The notes under the pieces: model-generated
The model's database searches: none
What the model saw: only the letters and a program-made list of their open reading frames with translations
Told to the model about the DNA's origin: nothing
Position numbers and translations under genes: made by a program
In this document: piece after piece, positions 34,291 to 47,915 of the stretch
Position numbering within the stretch: the first letter of the stretch is position 1
How the letters are laid out: every line of letters begins with the position of its first letter
Origin: Lonicera japonica
Taxonomy: Eukaryota > Streptophyta > Magnoliopsida > Dipsacales > Caprifoliaceae
Direction: 5' to 3'
Length of the DNA: 64,000 nucleotides
Assembly (NCBI GenBank): GCA_021464415.1
Contig: CM038469.1
Span: forward strand, 16,904,501 to 16,968,500

Positions 34291-36510
34291 TGGATAAAAT
34301 AAGGGAGATTTAAATCTCTCCTTTAATTCTATAAATAAAGAAAAGTTCTCATTCATTTCTATGAATTGAACCTTTAACTTTAAAATAAGAGTGGATGTTG
34401 CCTATCACTAAACTGCCCTCCTCATCAACAACATGTATGCTTACAAACACATACACCTAAATGAATAAAGCCTCGTTTGATTCACAGAATGGAAACCAAT
34501 TCTCTTGTCTTTCCCGTAGAGGTGAGAAACCATTCTTGTTAAATTTTCTTTCTTATATTTGATAAAACATAAAAAATATTTAGGTAAGGGTATTATTATC
34601 CAATTTTTTTTTTAATAAATACTGGAAAAATCATAAGGAAAAATCAATCCCTTGAGTTTTGAGATGAATGACTTCACCCCCTACTTTCCTTTCTGTCAAA
34701 AAAATATTTCTAGAATTTGTGCTTACCAAATAAAAGAAAGGAAAGACTTTCATTTTCTGAGTACTTACATTCGTGAACCGAACGAGACATAATGGTTGTA
34801 AATCAAAAGGTATCATTAAGCAATTATATATATTTTTTCTTTTTCACATTAAATTAAAAACCAATCAATCTGCGAAGTAATCCCAAATAAGGTTTACAAT
34901 CTCTGAAGCAAAATTATGTCAATTTTCATTCCTCGTATCAACGAGGGGAGATTAATACATATGGCAAAGAAAACTACAAAAGCACAAGTACTCTTTTGCT
35001 ATTTGCCACATGAAATCAATTCAGTGGATCCAATTTGTGCTTCCTTTTTGTTAATCAAGTTTTTCCCTTTTTGTAAATCAAGTTTTTTTCAAATTTTCTC
35101 AATCTCTCTTTACTGTTTAAACTCAAAACTCCTAATAAAACACACAAATCAAATTTCTATGGCAAAAGTAAAGAAATTAGAAAACAAAAAATCATAAATA
35201 CTCGTGCAAATAGAAAAAATGTATTAGAACTCTTATAAATAGAAATAATCTATCATGCATTTAAGTTAAAAAAGAGAGAGGATGATAAAAGAAACTACAT
35301 TTGTAGAACAGGACACAAAAGCATCACTGTGAGATAATAAAAATTGGAAAAAAAATAGAATAATTAGTTGGTTTTAGATTATGGAAACATAGAAATGCCC
35401 AAAATATAAGGATCCTTGAATTTTAAAAAATTAAAAATATAAGTTCGGGCAAAGCCGGCAAAATCGTAATTATTTTGACAATAAGTACAATATATACATA
35501 TACATATAATATTGCATTATTTCACAAATATGCTTGATTGGTTTTCATCCATCAATAGTAATAGAATAAAAAATTCATAGCAGTTAACCTTTCAAGCAAG
35601 AATTTGTTCAATGCAAGTTGGTAGGGAATATTATCTCATCACATTGATGACTATTTTTCCAGATTGACACACATCAATTTAGATGATTTTGAACAAATCA
35701 CCGACAAGAAAATCGCACCCAAAAAAAATGAAATAAAAAGGAAAGTGGATAACGATAATAACATCAAAAAGTTATTGCTGTGTTATTTACACTCCTCCTT
35801 TTTGTCCTAAGCACTACTCTTGTCACAATCACCCTCTAAATGTAAATTTCTAATTACTAACACTCCTTAAAGACTTGCCTAATGAAAGATCAGTGGAAAT
35901 ATACACACTCGCTCCACTTGGGGAGAGTTTGTTTGCAATAACTCGCATAACATAAAGCAATGGATTACTGGAGTGTTTTTCAAATAAGACCTGCTTAATT
36001 AGAGGTGAGTGCACTTACATAAACTCGACTTACATGAGGAGAATGTGTTGCTAAGCACTCACCTAACATCAAGTAATGGACGGAGGTGTGTTGTGATTAT
36101 TAGCAATAAATCACGCCACGGATCGTAATTCAAATAGTGGATATTAAAAACTAGAGATAATAAGGATGAGAAAAAAGCAAGAAGATAGATTATTCGATAA
36201 ACAAAGATTTCACTAATTCTTTGAAAACGATTACAAAATCTATCACAAGAATTATTGCACTGAAAGTTCTCACAGAAGAAGAAATTTAACAGCCCATTAA
36301 CCTCTCTCTCATAACAAGATGAACTCTCTCACAAAAAGAAGAATTTCTCTTATACCTTAATCTCTTAAATGATTCTATCTATATATAACAAAATAATAAA
36401 GTCCATTCAATCTAGTATAAGGTAATAACAATCCTACGTAAATATGGAAACTATTAACAAAGTAATAGAGATCAAAATAAATAAGAAAATTAAGTTTGAT
36501 AAGGAAACAT
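34291..36510. other. intergenic DNA
   Basis: No gene recognised. The frames 34631-34816 and 34916-35197 have no domain and poor coding character. Confidence 0.45.
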
Positions 36511-36660
36511 ATTTCTCGCCTAGCTACAAAACGACTTTTGCACTTTTTCCGCGTAACTGCAAAAGTGCTTTTGTACCTTTCTAGAATGCAATTTTCTAGC
36601 TGCAAAAGTGCTTTTGCACCTTTCTAGAACCACAAATCCTCTTTTGCACCATTCAAGTGA
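36511..36660. repeat. short direct repeats around GCAAAAGTGCTTTTG
   Basis: CTGCAAAAGTGCTTTTGYACCTTTCTAGAA occurs twice (about 36558 and 36601) with partial copies on both sides. GCAAAAG...CTTTTGC is itself palindromic. Confidence 0.7.
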
Positions 36661-36825
36661 ACAATCAGATTTTCAACAAAATTCATCTTTTTTTTGGGTT
36701 TGGAACCGAGCAAAAAACACAACAAGATGTTTGTGACAAATAATGTGGTGTTAAAATGTGTTTTTAATTAAATTTTAAAGGGGGTTTGTGACAGATTTGT
36801 GGCGTGTAAATAATACCACCCAAAA

Positions 36826-37793
36826 GTTAAGAGTATCTTTAATAGTAGTGTAAAAATTGATTTGTGAATTATATATGTCAATTTATTTTTACAAAAAACT
36901 TGAATATTAAAAAAAAATATACTCCAATGGTACTTTTGTAAAGTCTCGTGTAAATTTTAAAATAACCAATAAGATTCCAACGCTCGTTAATTATCAATTT
37001 AAGCAATTTATTATTATTATTTTTTGAAATTTTTTTATAAATAATTTTATAGTCACAATAGATTTCGATTTGTAAGTATTGATGAGTATATTTCAAATAT
37101 ATAGTTTTTATTAAGATCCATATTTTTCATTTGAAATTATTATATTTTCAAGTTTTATTTAAAAAAATGAAGAGAGAGAAAAATGATAGAGCATTGTAAA
37201 ATGGGAGTATATTTTACACAAACTTGTATTTTAAAAGACTGTTGGAGACAATAAAATTTACAATTTTGTAAATTTTACACAAAACAAAAATATATAAGAC
37301 ATAAGACCATCTCTGATTATCTTGTATAAATTTGGTTTATGTAAAATTTACACGCTTTGTAAAAAAAATGATCTCCAGCAATTTTTTAAGAGACCTTGAC
37401 ACTTAAGGATTTCTAAATGAGGGTTATGTAAAATACAAATTCAATTTATACATCTACATCATCTTTCTCTCTCCTAAATTTTTTCACAAAAACTTTAAAA
37501 TGATATAACTAAAAATCTAAAAATTAGTTTTTAATAGAATTTATATATTTGAAATTTACTAATCAGGAGATACAAAATAATTTCCATTATAACTATGAAA
37601 TTACGTATAAAAAATTTTCATATAAAACAAGTGAACATTACATATAGTGATACATTTCATTTATATGATTTTCATTGTTCTATTTAAATTTTACACATTA
37701 ATATCATTGGAACACAAAATGAATATGTGTAAAACTTTCTTATACGTAGAATTTTATACAAAAAATATAAACAATTATTAGAGATGCTTTAAG
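36826..37793. repeat. possible MITE-like region with degenerate ends
   Basis: TTAAGAGTATCTTTAATAG at the left and, reversed, TTAAAGCATCTCTAATAAT at the right suggest terminal inverted repeats. An internal AGACCATCTCTGATTATCTTG block near 37305 may be the end of a nested copy. No clear target duplication. Confidence 0.35.
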
Positions 37794-39540
37794 AAATATC
37801 TTAAATTTAGAGGGTCTTTGAAATCCACAAAGATCAAGAAGAGGAAGTACTTAAAAATATGACATCCCGCAAACATCTGAATAAAAAACAAAGGTTATTT
37901 AGAGACAAATATGAACAAAACACTAATCTAGGGCCTATATTTTAACATAACATAAAAAAAAATATCAAATAAAAGGCATGGGAAAGGGATTCATGTTGGA
38001 GTACTAATTACTATCCAGATGTTACAAATTGAATATGTTCATAATAGATGGATGTCGGGACAGATGTCCCCTAAATTTCAGTATTGCATTTTCCCCTGAT
38101 TACAATTTTCCATTCAAATAGATTCTCCCAAAAAAATAATGTAAAAGGCTGTTAAATTGTTGAAATGGAACATCTGAAGTAGAATGACACCACACACGTA
38201 AAAAGCTACACTTCATAACATTTTGTCAATAGAACTAACCTACAATAAAGAAATTATACTACCAATTAATTAATATAAAATGTCCTTATGTCTAAAATTC
38301 ATATTAGATAGAACAAACCTTGCATAAAGAGATTAAATTCTAAATTACTTAACATAAAATTAATGTATATAGATATAGAATAGCAACCCACAGTACCCAA
38401 GCCATTCAAAACTTTGGTATGTCAATATACATACCTTTTTTTCTTCATCCTGCTTGTTCTTTATTCTTATTTCCTCTCCAAAACATAAAATAAAAAGACG
38501 AGTTTCAATTTAAACCCTTTCTTCGTAGAAATTATTAATATCTTGTAGTAATTACTGGGCAATATGTTAGCATGGAGACAAACTTTGACCTTTTTGGATC
38601 TTGAGTCAAGTTTAACATTTTTTGGATCTAATTTTTTATGTTTGTCTTTTTTAGTTTGTTTTGGTTTATAGATACTTGCTCTGCTTCTTTCATTTAGCCT
38701 TTCCATGGTTATTTCGATGCACAACAATAAATGAACTTTATATTAATTGGGTATATTTAGATTTTCAAATATTGAAACCACTTATGTTGATTATTTACTA
38801 AAAGTTACATGTTAACTTTTTTAGTTTAAGATTTCCATATTATTGAGTTTCATAATAGTAGTAGAAGAAGAAAGCTAATAAAATAGAGATGGAAAAAGTT
38901 CAAGAAAAGGCACTAATGAGTGGATAAGAGAAATTCCAAAAAGAGATGTGTTTTCGGTTATGGTGCAAGGAATGGAGTTCTAATAGGGGAGAAAAACAAA
39001 ATGTGATTCAGAAAGCAATATAAATTTTATCGAATCATCAATGAACTATATTTAGATCTGTACACAATGGTATGTATGACGACACTTCGAAAGAGCAAAT
39101 TATTAAACCTAAATACAGGCGGTCAAATTATAGTATATACTTAGAAGTCCAAAGTCGAACTACAGGGAATGATGGAATATTATTATTCTAGTTAAGCTTT
39201 TGAAAGGGAGAAGGGTGAAAAGAAAAAATGATAGAATTGGGATAAACGAAAGGAATGAAAACTAAACCAAAGCTACTAAATAATTAAACTAAAACTAAAG
39301 GAAATCTAGACCTAGGGTGTAAAAGTAAAGAGAATCTACAAGCGACAGTTATCTACTCTAAGGCTTCAAAGTAACACTATGAAAACATGCAATTTAACTA
39401 AAAATAAATAAATAATATAAAACAACATACTAACTAGCAAAAACCAAATATAAAATGAGGTTTAATTTAAGAAAAACAAACTATAGGGATATCCGTAGCT
39501 AACAAATATGAGACTGGTCCAATCGCCTGATTGAAATTGA
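37794..39540. other. intergenic DNA
   Basis: No gene recognised. From about 39100 the sequence has the style of non-coding LTR-retrotransposon leader DNA, which continues to the right of the hAT-like insertion. Confidence 0.4.
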
Positions 39541-39548
39541 AGTTTAAA

Positions 39549-40235
39549 TAGGGCTGGCAATTCGGGTTCGCGTGTCGTATTCGGGTCGTGTCAACACACA
39601 AGTATTACAGTATTAGTGTCAACCCGAACACGACCCGTTTAACTAATCGTGTCATTTATATTAACTCGAACACGACCTGTTTATTTTACAGGTTACACGA
39701 CATGACCCGACTAACCCGTTTAATAAATAAATTGTGTTAAACCTGCAACTCGACACGACGTGCATTAACCTTTTAAGATTATAATGACAATTAAGTCTCA
39801 TGTGTATAATAGTTTTAAATTTTTAATAAGTATCACTCAATACCAAAATTCAATATTTAATCAAAATAATATGAGAATAATAATCTAGAGTCAAAATAAA
39901 TTCCATCACCGAAGCAAAAATATAAAAAATTAGTAGTTTATCCATCATCAAAAATATAATAACTATCATATACTGCCAATACTTAAAATAAGAATATAAG
40001 TATCTAAGCAAGATGGCAAAATAAAATATATATATAGCTGCAAAAAAAAATAATCGTGTCAAGTGCGGGTCAATTTCGAGTTAGCGGATTAACCCGAACA
40101 CGACCCGTTTAGTTTGCGGGTTAAGCGTGTCTGACCCGAAATCGACCCGAACCCATTTATGCTTGACCCAAACCCGCTAACTCCGGGTCGAGTTCGTGTC
40201 GGGTTAGCGTGTCGTGTCAAATATTGCCAGGCCTA
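39549..40235. mobile_element. hAT-like non-autonomous element, perfect 8-bp TSD
   Basis: Ends TAGGGCTGGCAAT and the inverse of ATTGCCAGGCCTA. Flanks AGTTTAAA at 39541-39548 and 40236-40243 are identical. These ends and the 8-bp duplication are typical of plant hAT elements. Subterminal parts are rich in ACCCGAACACGACCCG motifs on both strands, probable transposase-binding repeats. The middle is AT-rich with no transposase. Confidence 0.9.
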
Positions 40236-40243
40236 AGTTTAAA

Positions 40244-42420
40244 TGAGACTTTTCAAAAAAAATCAACTCTTAGGCTCTTAGGCTCTCCTACAATCCAATT
40301 ATATTTCTACTACAAGTATATAATAGCCCATGAAGGACAAAAACTATATAGACTACCATTAACCAATATAATCCAACGGCGAAAAGCATAATTTTAAACC
40401 TAGTATTGCTAATGCGTGATAATCCAAGTTAATTTAAACTTATTAAAATCAGTAGCATAACACTCCTTTAAGATTCGAATATGTTCGAACATGATTCAAA
40501 GCAAATCCGACTTAAAAAGAATGCCGAAAGCCAAAACAGACACTTTTTCAACACTTAAAGGAATAAATGTCAAAATAGTGCTAAATAAGCCAATTCACTT
40601 AATAAACTAACTAAACTAAGTAATAGATAAATACCCTCCTCAAATCATCCTCATTAGGATTTTAGTACATAAATTCGTAAATTGGCGTTTTTCGATTTTT
40701 AATCAAATAGAATTTTTAAGTTAACTTATAGTAACATATTTAAAAGCATGCAAAGACAAGAAAACGCTCATATATTCAGTATGTGATTTATAACCATTGA
40801 AAAAATCAGATTTAAACCACACTTGGATCACATTCAAAGACTAATTACGCATTTTTTCACTACGGACCCTTAACTAAGGATTTAGCTAGCCATTATCAGT
40901 AAACACATGCAAATCATCTTAGAAATCATAGAAAACAGAAAAAACATGCTATATAATAAATCTACAAGAAATTGAAAACTTTGGTCTTTTTAATTTCACA
41001 ATTCAAAATTAAAACGAAGATTTTACGACTAAACCGGTTAATGAACTAAAAAGGGCAAAAACCCAATAAATTAGACCAAAACCATAATAATTCTAAAAAA
41101 TCAGAATGTTAGCATTCATAGAAGAATAATACATTAATATAATGGAACATATATGATCTATTTGAATCTAAAACAAGGATCATGCAAAAAATCGACTTAG
41201 AATTAAAAAAATGACAAAACAGATTTATAAACCCTAAGACCAGCCCCTAAAACATGGGTTTAGGCGTGATTTTAGAATATATGTATATATATATGATCTC
41301 AAATAACTAATCATTCAATAGCAAAGCAATCAAACAATAAGAAACAAGTGAATCGAAATAAAACAAAAACTAGAGTTTACCCGGATGAAGAACAGTAATT
41401 GAAACGCTGCCTCAAAAGATAGTAACAATCATAAATTCGTTGAATGGTTAAAGAAAACAATAATAAAACTCGCTAGTTCGATTGTTAGATGCAGCTCAAA
41501 AGCTCCCAAAAAAGTTACCGTACTCCCAGCCGCTTTTTGAATTGTGTTATATAAATAATGAGATTTATGCCTTTTTATATTGTATCTAAGTGCCTAGGAT
41601 TGTGGGTTGAATAATTAACCCATGAAGAAACGGGCTGAACCAGAGCCAAAAATAAAAAAAAAAGCCTAAAAACCAAAGTGTGGATCGATCCTAATGTGTG
41701 GATCAATCCTTGAATGGTGATCTCGGTCCCATTTTTCTGTAGTTTTCATGTTTCTATCATAACATTTGGCTTTAAACTCCAACTCATGTCTTTTTTTGGT
41801 CTACGCATAGCTAACTCAGAGCTCTACAACTTTTATCTTTGAAGATTTCTTCAAATTATGTATGAATCAATATTGAGATTAACTAGAACAAAGGCCTTGC
41901 GCACGGCGATTCTCATCTTCAACTGGAAACTTCTCAAATTGATTCAAATGAACTATTTTTCACTTGATATTGCTTATTTAGTTTCTCTTGGATACTTGCA
42001 TTCACTCAATTTATACTTGGGGACTTACTTTTGTGATTTGGGGGTATTTTATGAAGTTTTCCTCAGTTTAAGCATCGAAATGGATGGTGACATCTTCTTT
42101 AGGCCTTCTTCTTATACTTTTCCACTTTCAAGCTTCCTTTTGCATAAAATATCAATTGCTTAACCACCTTAGGCCTAAAAAATAGCTTAGTAAAACACAA
42201 ATGCAATGGCTTTGTTTTAATGTTGAAACTAAATTTACTTGCAATTTTTTATTTTAATAATCAACTATAAGTTAATTGAGCCTTGTTGTGAGTATTTGAA
42301 ATGCAATTTCTTGGCTTAATCACATCCCTCAACTAACATATTACTAGTCCCTAACAATGGAGTGGTAAAATAGCAATAATCTTTACAAACAAACATATAA
42401 AAGAAAAATACAATCCTAAC
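40244..42420. other. probable non-coding LTR-retrotransposon remnant
   Basis: No domain is visible. Parts such as the 42320-42360 stretch with ACATATTACTAGTCCCTAAC and the 41400-41560 stretch resemble leader or LTR sequence of large plant Ty3/gypsy elements. The 101-residue frame at 41858-42163 shows no recognisable family. The call is an impression only. Confidence 0.3.
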
Positions 42421-44400
42421 CTATCAGTTGCATTAAGCACATGCAATAAGTCGTTAAGTCTCTAAGTCACTCCCACTATGATGAGTTGTGTCACCAGAAT
42501 GGCTCTTTTGTAATGGATATAATCCATTGGAGAAAATGTTTCTAACACATAAAATCCGTTAGTATTTAGGCGTGAGAAACATTTTAGTAACAAATGTATC
42601 CATTACTAAAAGTAGCCAAAATTCGTTACAAAAAATAGTTTTGTAACGAACTAAATACTTTGCTAATCCGTTACTTATACTAATTTTAGTAACGGATTTA
42701 ACTCGTTAAAAAAACTAAACAACCATATAATGGCACATAAAAGTAATTAAATCTTTAATGGTTTGTAACAGACTAAAACCATTACTGATAAGAAAACCGT
42801 GGCATATTTGTAACAGTTCATATCCGTTACATAGTGTAAATTAATAATATATATATATATATATATTTTATTTGTTTGTCCATTATCCCTATACAAAACA
42901 ATACAAATTCCCGTAGCTGTAAATGCAACCAATTTTAGCAGCACAATACAAATTCCCATATATGATCAAATGGCATCATACAAACCAATATTCATCAAAA
43001 AAACCAATAAACCAATATTCATCTAAAAACCAACCCATTATTCTTACAAAAACATGTCCGTCCATAAATATAAAGTACCAAAGATGTCCAACAATTCATC
43101 AACTATACAATAAAATTACAAAGTACTTATATAAAAGGGTTTAGCACTTAAACATAAGGTGGTGATCCTTTCATATATTATTAACTAATTTCAACTATTT
43201 ACTTGGGAGAGAGAGTGAGCCGGCGGCGACGAATCCTTAGATACCCAAACTTTCCTGCACTTAGCGATGAATCCTCAAAAACAAATGGCCAATAGCCCGT
43301 GGCATCTTGGTATCTCTGCTAAATTTTCCTATGTTGGAGGTGGGTGCTTGTGCTTTAAATTTGTCAAGTTTAATGGATCTAAGGTGTATGATTATGCACA
43401 TTTTAATTAATAGTTAGGCTTAATTATTAATTAGTGATTGAGCTCAAGTATTTAAAAGGAAAAGTAAACTACTTATTTAACATGGGCCTAAAGTCTAATC
43501 GCCTACGGTTAAAAACTAAATTATAATTGCTAGATGCAAGAAATGAACTCACGACTAGTAAGTAAAAAACTTTATTTTAAACAGCTAGCCCAAGAAGCAA
43601 TGACCTCCTTAAAAGAGTGAGGGTTAAACATGGACTCTTAATTTTGCATGGAAGGAGTAATAGTTAATCGAAATATTTTTACAAGTATGGTGAAAAAAAA
43701 GAAGAAAAAGAAATTTACGCCCTTAATATCAAACTAAGTCCCGTTTCAATTTTTGATACAAATCAAAGTATGAGTCTTGTTTCCAAAAATAGACTATAGA
43801 GTGATCTACGAATATTATCCTTTTTTATAGTGCAAATTTTATGGCCATAGATAACCTAATCTTGAGACCTTAATAAACTAGGGGATATCTACTTTAATTC
43901 AGTACATTTCTTAAAAAGTTTTTAAAAATGGGGCTCCTAATTTGATTTGAGGGAATAAAAAAATAACAAGTGGTAGAAAATCTACAAGAAAACAAGAAGG
44001 ACATGCTACCACCTAAGGACAAGTCACGTAAGAGAACCTCTTGCCAAACCAAAAGGCAATAATTAAGCCTTCTGGGAAACTCTATAATACCTACCCGCTT
44101 GATAGGCTCATATGCCTCAAGCTCCATTTTGATTTAATTTGTGATATTTAGTATGTCCCAATTATAACTCCCGCTTTAGCATTTTTTTTTTCTTTCAATT
44201 ATTTTCAGCAGCAAAACAGAAGTTAGAAGAGGTAGAAGAATAAGAACTTGAACTTTGCAAAAGCGCACTCTATCAAAATATACAAAATGCAAAGTAACCG
44301 CTGAATGCATATGGAATTCTTGAGATAAACCTGCCAAAAACACAAGAATTTAAAGTGGTAGATATACTTTTAGGTGTGAATAAATGTCAGAATATTAAGG
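42421..44400. other. intergenic DNA with inverted/direct CCGTTAC motifs
   Basis: At 42515-42840, ATCCGTTA/TAACGGAT-type motifs recur on both strands around a TA microsatellite (42847-42867), as in many small DNA transposons; ends not defined. No gene recognised in 42970-44400. Confidence 0.35.
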
Positions 44401-44411
44401 ATAATGCATAC

Positions 44412-44614
44412 CATTAAAGTGCTAGATATAGGCCATCACGAGAACATGGCCACTGTGAACAACTTCCATACCGAATTAACATTAGTAATTTTTGGAAGCA
44501 ATCTGGGCAATCTAATACGACCATTTGAAATCATAAAAACTATGATTCCTACTATAATTACCAGGAAAAATAGCGCCATTGCAATTGCTGTGGCCGATGT
44601 AAATTTCAATGAAT
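44412..44614 (-). pseudogene. broken exon of an AVT6-type vacuolar/plasma-membrane amino-acid transporter
   Basis: After a TAG acceptor the exon reads DSLKFTSATAIAMA, a hydrophobic helix, then IRLPRLLPKITNVNSVWKLFTV, close to the SLC38-like AVT6 family of plant amino-acid transporters. After KLFTV a frameshift occurs. In the shifted frame VLVMAYI follows, then a stop where a Cys is expected, then HFN and a GTATGC donor. I found no neighbouring exons of this gene within about 2 kb on either side, so this is a lone, dead fragment. Identification is by family resemblance. Confidence 0.7.
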
Positions 44615-47299
44615 CTACAGCCCACAATTTTTTTTCTTCATAAATTAGCTAGGTTTATTAGTTACTAATTAAAAGGAATTTCTAATAAACAGAGTAAGAA
44701 TAATGATCTAAGAACATTTACGTACCAATTCGTTTAAAGCACTCCAGTGGTGCAAAGACACTAAGAGTTATGAAAAGGAGAACATTTACAGATTGTTATT
44801 ATTATTTCTATTCATAGTAAGCTAAACTTGTGCCCTAAATTAACATTTTCCTTCTTTTACACGCTCACGTGATACCCCTTTTGGCTCAGAATGGCAATAT
44901 CTTAGAGCAAGAAAATAACAAGCAATGCCAATTTGAAAAGGGCTTTCTATTTTGTACTCCCCTCTTTTAGTGAGTACTAAATCCAGCAACCAATTAATTC
45001 GTATGATGATAGAGCATTCCATTAAAACACTCCACACAATCTACATGGACTAATCCAATTGACAAAATTTGTGAGCGACATATCGGAACCAAGTAGATTA
45101 TGAAATAAAAGGTGTGTAGTTACCAAATGAAAAAAAAAATGAGTGTACTTATGTACCATCCATTTTACAACAAGAAATAAAAAAATTTCAAAAATTTGGA
45201 GCATACCTCACCAACCCCATCTTTGTAATATTGTCCAGCTAGTTCTACTGGCTACCCACAGTTTCACCTTTTAAAGAATAATGAACGTCAGCAGTTATCG
45301 AATGAAAAGGAATAGGACATTATAATAGGAAGGCAATATTAGTATGTTGATACTCTTATACCACATTAATGTCGGGCCAACATTGGGTCGAAGCATCCAC
45401 ATTGGCTATCACATTCATAAACCTCCATTCCTTTCATGAACCGTGTTAGCCCAAGAAGCAATGACCTCCTGCTACTGCTACACCAAGGATCATTTGTACT
45501 ACTGTAGCTCTGTGAATCATTTCTGCTACACCTTGCAAAGGAGTTTAAGTAACTTAAGAACGTTACTACACAATAAGATCAACATTGCTCAAAAAACACT
45601 ACCCAATTTTTCTCAAGTAAGATAGAGTGATAGATATAGTAAACTAAAACAAGGTTGTCTTATCATAATTTCAACCCCTACACCACAAAAATTGCCACCT
45701 ACTTAGCAAGTCATGTTTAATCTTTTATTTTTCTTTTTAAATTACAATATATCAACTCATTGTTTAATGGAAAAAATTGTGCTTTATGTTATGAACTAAT
45801 GAACTAACTGACCAACACCGAGATGAGGAATTGTAAATAATAAATAAATAGAAAGATCGAATAACAAATCATTAGTTTTTTCAATTAGTTTGCTAGTGTT
45901 AGTACGGAAATTATACATATTTGTATGTAGAGAGAGACATAAACACACCATGACGCAGGAAGATCAGGAGAAATTGAACATTGACCGGACTAATATCATG
46001 GGATTTACTGCTAAATAACATCTCACAAAAATCTAGTGATTGACAAACAACTCGACCAGATTTCGGAATCGAGTGGAGGTCTTCAACCTATGGCTGAATG
46101 TATTGACCGACAAGCTTACGAAGATTTACATATATTTTGTTCTAAATGGTACAGTATATTTCCCCCTAAAGCTTTGATCATTTTAACTAGAAAATGCTTT
46201 GTAATTAATTTTCCTTAGAAAGAACTGGAAGCTAAAGGTGGTTTAATTCTGAAATAATAATATAATAATTCTCAAGTCAGCTTTTCTTGAAAATAGTGCT
46301 AGTTAAAATGGCAAATCATTTTATATTTTACAAGTACTATATAATTATTATATATGAGGCCCAAGCAAAAATGTTACACAAACCGGTTTTCTAACTGGAG
46401 CAAAGGCTCAAATTATATATAACTATAGATCTGATTATGATATTATTGCATCTCTAAAAATTTAAAACCTTATTTGCACTCCAGCACATCATTGATTACC
46501 TGACTAGGAGGATTGAGGTCCTCCGAAATGACTAAAATACCCTCGTATTCTATAATAAGAGATGTAGAGGCACAACCGAGAGAAAACTGGGGAAATGAAA
46601 AACAAGCAAGAAAGAAGGGGAATGCAATGCCTCGGATCAGGGGGACTAATAACAAAATCACATATAACAGTAAAAAAAACACTTACTCAGAACATTTTGG
46701 TAACTAAGCTGCTAATTACGATTGATACTGTTATCAGGGAGGACATGAAGCCAATCTTGCACCATAACACCCTAATCAAATACCTCAAACAAACAAAACA
46801 ACAAATATACGATGAAAAGCTATCTAAATATCTCTCAAACATATAAACAATAACAAAATCAAGAGTCTTGACTTTCCTTCAAAATAAGCAGAAAGAACTG
46901 TTTCTAAGGTAAATAATTATCATATAAATACAATTTTGGATCTTTTTGCAACATCCTGGTGTGAGTAGTTTGCATCAAAATGTAAAAAACAATGTAAAAG
47001 TGTGAAAGTAAAAGTAGAACAGTTTTCTCATTTACAATGCCAAATAAAACATGTATAGAGAAAATAGTTCAAAACATCGAATTCCTCTAGATATGGTAAT
47101 TGCTTGTAGAGTACAAGTATGCAAGTAATGGATCTTTCAAAATATTTAACAATATTGTAATCGAAAATCAAAAACCAAAATCCACATTGCTTCGATACCT
47201 ACATAAGCAACTAAAACCGACCGAATAAACAAACTCACATAGTATAACCATCCATCCAACCAATCCCTATCACCTACGTAGGTGCGTGATCATTTTCAG
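44615..47299. other. intergenic DNA
   Basis: No gene supported. A 24-25-bp string (TAGCCCAAGAAGCAATGACC...) at about 45447 also occurs at about 43586. Frames 46036-46218 and 46470-46682 have no recognised domain. Confidence 0.4.
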
Positions 47300-47915
47300 G
47301 ATCTAAATTTTCCTAACCCATGGAGTCTTATTCTTCTTGTGTTCGTCATTAAGGAAAACCCTAACCCTCTTATTTTTCTTCTTTTTGACTTTCGGTTTAG
47401 GTTTTGGTGTAGGAATTGAAATACTATTAGGCATTTGCTTTCAAAGCTTGCCGACAAAATTCTCTCTAGTGACCTCTCTTCTCACAGTACTCACATAAAA
47501 AAGATTGTGGGAGCATGTGTTTGTATGCATAAAAAATGTATTCACTTGATATTTCAAGAACTTCCAAATGGAAAACTTTTTGAAAATTTGGTTTTTTGAA
47601 TAAAAGCTTGTTTTCCTGTTTGAACGTTATTGGCTTTCTTTAGAGCTTGGGGAGTTTTATCAATGAAATTCTTAGACTTGGAAGAACTAGCACCATTGAA
47701 ACTTGAATTATGTGGAGCGACCTTCACAAAGACGGTTTTGGTTTGGTTTTGAGCATCAAAATTTGAAAATCTAAGTCCTTTGTTGCATGTTTTCAAGTTT
47801 CTTCGAGGTAGTTTCAGTTAAAGCATTTTCAAGTTGTCGAGTTAGGTCGCAAACGCGTTCTTCAAGTCATTTGATTTTATCCTCATACTCCAAAAAATCA
47901 TATAGGCATTCATTT
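47300..47915 (-). pseudogene. gag fragment of an LTR retrotransposon
   Basis: Minus-strand pieces in order: a coiled-coil-like LEERVCDLTRQLENALTE, then NKGLRFSNFDAQNQTKTVF (frame 47796-47554), then a zinc knuckle CEYC....GH....C with a stop inside (about 47460-47515), then a Lys-rich PKPKPKVKKKKNKRVRV stretch ending before TPWVRK. This order (coiled coil, CCHC knuckle, basic tail) fits gag of plant Ty1/copia-type polyproteins. No protease, RT or LTR is found next to it. Confidence 0.65.

Noticed and set aside
41858..42163. 101-codon plus-strand frame
   Set aside because: No recognised domain, hydrophobic and AT-driven, within repeat-like DNA.
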